From positions 62,001 to 126,000 of the forward strand of contig JBCCHD010000006.1 of assembly GCA_039028935.1 (NCBI GenBank): 64,000 nt of DNA. The letters are read 5' to 3'. Below, piece by piece: positions 61,573 through 64,000 of the stretch (position 1 is the stretch's first letter; each line of letters begins with the position of its first letter). The notes under the pieces are model-generated. The model saw nothing but the letters and a program-made list of their open reading frames with translations. It did no database searches and was not told where the DNA came from. This DNA is from Pseudomonadota bacterium. Lineage in GTDB: Bacteria > Pseudomonadota > Gammaproteobacteria > Steroidobacterales > SZUA-146. The position numbers and the translations under genes are program-made.

Positions 61573-62321
61573 CGGCGGCCCTTTTGAACGCAAGTGTTAT
61601 ACGCACGGGCCGCGCCATTCTCGACGGCGTCAGCGCGGAATGCCAAGCGGGCACCTTCACCGCATTATGCGGTCCCAACGGCGCCGGCAAAACCACCGCT
61701 CTTCGGGTGATGACCGGAAGCCTTAAACCCGACCAAGGCGAAGCGCGCATTGACGATGAACGCGTGCAGAAAATCGAGCGCGGCGACCTCGCGCGACGTC
61801 GCGCGGTGGTATCGCAAGCCAGTGCGCTCAACTTTCCGTTTCAGGTGTATGAGGTGGTCACGATGGGTCGCGCGCCGCATTTCGGCACGCCCTGGCAACG
61901 GTTCGATGAGAAAGTGGTGTCGCAAGCAATGCAGGCAATGGATGTGTTCGATCTTGCGGAACGCAATTACCTCACGTTGTCAGGCGGCGAGCGAAAACGC
62001 GTGGACATCGCACGAGCGCTTGCCCAAGTATGGGATGCGCCCGACAATGAGCGCTCTCGTTGGCTTTTTTTGGATGAACCAACCGGGGCGCTCGATCTGA
62101 AACATCAAATCAAACTCATGCAGCGGCTGACCGATCTGGCCAGTGGCGGCATCGGCATTGTGGCGGTGCTGCACGACCTGCATCTTGTGCAACAGTACGC
62201 CGATCGCGTGTGGCTGTTTAATTCGGGAAAACTGATTGAAAACGGCGCGGCGCGTTCCGTGTTAACGCCCAATAAGATCCAACACACGTTCGATCTTGAC
62301 GCACCTTTTTCGCTTGATTAA
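61569..62321 (+). CDS. hmuV: Heme ABC transporter ATPase HmuV
   Basis: The 250-residue ATPase has Walker A GPNGAGKTT, the signature LSGGERKRVDIARAL, Walker B WLFLDEPTGALDL and the H-loop LHDLHLV. It drives import by HmuU. Its ATG overlaps the hmuU stop (ATGA), so the three transporter genes are translationally coupled. No heme-specific TonB receptor or TonB/ExbBD gene is next to them. Confidence 0.95.
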   Translation: MTAALLNASVIRTGRAILDGVSAECQAGTFTALCGPNGAGKTTALRVMTGSLKPDQGEARIDDERVQKIERGDLARRRAVVSQASALNFPFQVYEVVTMGRAPHFGTPWQRFDEKVVSQAMQAMDVFDLAERNYLTLSGGERKRVDIARALAQVWDAPDNERSRWLFLDEPTGALDLKHQIKLMQRLTDLASGGIGIVAVLHDLHLVQQYADRVWLFNSGKLIENGAARSVLTPNKIQHTFDLDAPFSLD

Positions 62322-62351
62322 CACGGCGTGGAGCGGCCGCCGCTGGCTGTG

Positions 62352-62864
62352 CTAGCCCGCGGCCAGGCGTTCGCGAAACTGTTCGAACTGAGTGATTTGC
62401 GCCGGAATTAATTCACGCTGGTCATCCCGCCGCACAAACACCTTGAAGATGCTTTCACCATGGTGATCATAAAACACCACCGACAATGAACGTCGACCAT
62501 TAAAAGTACGATCAACGCACGCTAAATAGCCACAGGCGTCCTCTTTGAGGTGACCACCAAACGGCGTATCGCCATGAAAGTTCAAAAAACCCCGGCCACT
62601 TGTCGCCGGCGGTAGCGGCGACACGACCTCCGCGACTAAGCTGGGCGATTGAACGATAATCATCACTTCGCCCCAGGCGCTGAGTTGATCCAGCAAGTCG
62701 GCGAGGGGTGGATCTCGAACGATCAATCGCTCGGACGCCGGCAAGAGCTCCAGTACGCGAAACGTCGGCACATCATGCTCGCGTGCAATCCATTCCAACA
62801 CGCCACCGCCGTCGGCGAGGCGCGCGGCGATGGTCTCCGCTTGAGCGTCCGTCAGCGTTTGCAT
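62352..62864 (-). CDS. hutX: Heme utilisation carrier HutX
   Basis: HutX/ChuX-type proteins are cytosolic heme carriers that deliver heme to the degrading enzyme. The 170 residues match the HutX fold, including SPLPPATSGRGFLNFHGDTP, the FGGHLKEDACGYLACVDRTF segment and SVVFYDHHGESIFKVFVRRD. It is convergent with hmuV and 23 bases downstream of the heme monooxygenase gene, with which it forms an operon. Confidence 0.93.
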   Translation of the reverse strand: MQTLTDAQAETIAARLADGGGVLEWIAREHDVPTFRVLELLPASERLIVRDPPLADLLDQLSAWGEVMIIVQSPSLVAEVVSPLPPATSGRGFLNFHGDTPFGGHLKEDACGYLACVDRTFNGRRSLSVVFYDHHGESIFKVFVRRDDQRELIPAQITQFEQFRERLAAG

Positions 62865-62887
62865 CGTTCGATTCCTACGCTTGTGTG

Positions 62888-63211
62888 TTAGGCGCTGGCG
62901 CCGATTTTTTCCATTACCGGCTCAAAACCCTCGAACTCCGGATGACCCAGGTAAAGGCCCCCGTGCTCACCGGCGTTCTTGTGGGCGGCCCGAAACGCTT
63001 CGGATTTGGTCCACGCAACGAATGCGTCTTCCGACTGCCAGATCGTGTGAGACGCATAGAGTGTGTATTCGTCTTTTTCAGGGCCCTTGAGGAGTCGAAA
63101 CTCTTGAAAACCCGGTACGTCATCCAATCGCGAGTCGCGCGACTTCCAGACGGTTTCAAAATCGATTTCCCGGCCTTTAGCGATGCGGAAACGGTTCATG
63201 GCGATATACAT
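62888..63211 (-). CDS. Heme-degrading monooxygenase, IsdG/HmuQ type (ABM fold)
   Basis: The 107-residue protein from ATG 63211 (GAGGG 9 bases upstream) is of the antibiotic-biosynthesis-monooxygenase fold. Residues Asn6, Trp67 and His77 fall at the positions of the IsdG catalytic triad (Asn7, Trp67, His77), so it can be predicted to ring-open heme. The MYIAMNRFRIAKGREIDFE start and VWKSRDSRLDDVPGFQEFRL block resemble Bradyrhizobium HmuQ/HmuD. It pairs with hutX and hmuTUV as a heme import and degradation module. Confidence 0.88.
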   Translation of the reverse strand: MYIAMNRFRIAKGREIDFETVWKSRDSRLDDVPGFQEFRLLKGPEKDEYTLYASHTIWQSEDAFVAWTKSEAFRAAHKNAGEHGGLYLGHPEFEGFEPVMEKIGASA

Positions 63212-63514
63212 GCAATAAGCCCTCTGTGTTCTTTTTCCAGCCGTAGACTGGACCGGAGTGCGGCGATCAGCACAATTGCCGCGGCGACTGTCGAGAATAG
63301 CACATCGGGTCCGTTTCGTAATAAACCGCATTGACGCCGATGTCACGGGCGACACCGCAAGCTTGTTGCCTATGAACCGCTCTCTATTCACCACTCTTTG
63401 GCCGCGACACAGACGACAATGATCCGCTTTTTCTCCACGACGCGAGACGCGTGCGACGAGACTCGACCTACTCAGCCAACGACGCCGAGCCTCATCCGTC
63501 CTCGCTGGTGGCCA
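63212..63514. other. Intergenic region between the heme monooxygenase and DUF4174 genes
   Basis: About 300 bases between divergent genes. The DUF4174 frame stays open upstream of its preferred start to 63398, so part of this may be coding. I find no clear Fur box or terminator. Confidence 0.4.
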
Positions 63515-63934
63515 ATGCGGGTTCTCGCGCTTCTGACCGGCGCACTGCTCACTGGCCCATTGGCGAGCAACGCCTCACCACTTGAGGCACTGGAATGGAA
63601 ACACCGCGTCATTTTGATCGACGCGGATCGACTCGGTCACGATCCGTCCGCTGTGTTACTCGACGAGCAACGGGCGATCGATGAGCGCCATATCGTGTGG
63701 CTAATTCTGATCGACGAGCAAATCAAATCGAATGCGCAGGATTCACTGCCGGCGCTGAGCGCTAGCGCTTTGCGATCATTTTATTTCGATTCAATCCGCG
63801 ACGCGGTGATTCTGATCGGCAAAGATGGCGGCATCAAGCAATCAAGCCCGTCACTGGAAACGCTCGCGCTCTATGAGATCATCGATCGGATGCCCATGCG
63901 ACGATACGAACGCCGTCAGCAGTCTTCCCCCTGA
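63515..63934 (+). CDS. DUF4174 domain protein, exported
   Basis: The domain is unmistakable: LEALEWKHRVILIDADRLGH near the start, DAVILIGKDGGIK and the terminal EIIDRMPMRRYE match the conserved DUF4174 pattern (a thioredoxin-like fold of unknown function, often in the periplasm). ATG 63515 gives 139 residues with a signal-peptide-like N terminus (MRVLALLTGALLTGPLASNA). Earlier Met codons (63398, 63419) would extend it to up to 178 residues but add a non-conserved tail. The last 66 bases of the window hold no recognisable feature. Confidence 0.8.
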   Translation: MRVLALLTGALLTGPLASNASPLEALEWKHRVILIDADRLGHDPSAVLLDEQRAIDERHIVWLILIDEQIKSNAQDSLPALSASALRSFYFDSIRDAVILIGKDGGIKQSSPSLETLALYEIIDRMPMRRYERRQQSSP

Positions 63935-64000
63935 ACTGGCGGCGACATCGCGGGTAGACGATGGCCGGCGCGGGACGACTACTCGTGAATACTGAGCAAT

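Noticed and set aside
1-64000. tRNA genes, rRNA, CRISPR arrays, insertion sequences, prophage or integrase genes
   Set aside because: Reading both strands I found no cloverleaf with a GTTCGA-type arm in any gap, no regularly spaced repeats and no transposase or integrase motifs.

Overview
The window is from a Gammaproteobacterium with a polar flagellum. The flagellar gene order (flgBCDEFGHIJKL - fliC - flaG - fliD - fliS - fliT - fleQ - fleS - fleR - fliE - fliF - fliG - fliH) and the FleQ / FleSR master regulators are those of Pseudomonas-type bacteria. TonB-dependent uptake, a sulfatase, a sodium:solute symporter and a heme importer suggest an aquatic or marine heterotroph. I cannot name a genus. 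I see no rRNA, tRNA, CRISPR array, phage or insertion sequence.

Region 1 (1-26352) is flagellar. Almost everything up to 23126 is on the minus strand; flgA, flgM, flgN and a small HExxH protein are on the plus strand. The promoters can be read directly. Sigma-54 (-24/-12) elements lie before fleS, fliD, flgG, flgB and flgA. Sigma-28 (FliA) elements lie before fliC, flgK and flgM. A perfect CRP/Vfr site lies before fleQ, and a strong terminator separates fliT from fleQ. This is a four-tier flagellar cascade: FleQ, then FleSR and early structural genes, then hook/basal body, then FliA-dependent filament genes.

Region 2 (26353-42656) is a catabolic island: a TonB-dependent receptor, a secreted (Tat) sulfatase, two SnoaL/NTF2-like proteins, a bicupin, a lactonase-like amidohydrolase, a sodium:solute symporter, a HpaI-type aldolase, a MetE-like methyltransferase, a LacI-family regulator, a histidinol-dehydrogenase-like (HpsN-like) enzyme and an SDR. 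Three near-identical LacI-type operators sit in front of the receptor, in the bicupin/SnoaL divergent promoter and in the HpsN-like/SDR divergent promoter. They tie the island together as one regulon. Its substrate is unknown; a sulfated or sulfonated, possibly O-methylated, organic compound is my best inference.

Region 3 (42670-54934, all minus strand) is a compact eight-gene type II secretion / MSHA-pilus-like machine: GspG-like pseudopilin, GspE, GspF, second pseudopilin, GspL-, GspM- and GspC/PilP-like proteins and a lipoprotein secretin. It is followed by two exported predicted serine hydrolases, one patatin-like and one alpha/beta-hydrolase. A perfect CRP site precedes the first gene. 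The arrangement suggests a dedicated secretion or surface-display system for lipolytic enzymes and is the most novel-looking part of the window.

Region 4 (55255-64000) holds a thiamine-diphosphate enzyme/aldehyde dehydrogenase operon, an unrecognised lipoprotein, a heme-uptake set (hmuTUV, hutX and an IsdG/HmuQ-type heme-degrading monooxygenase) and a DUF4174 protein.
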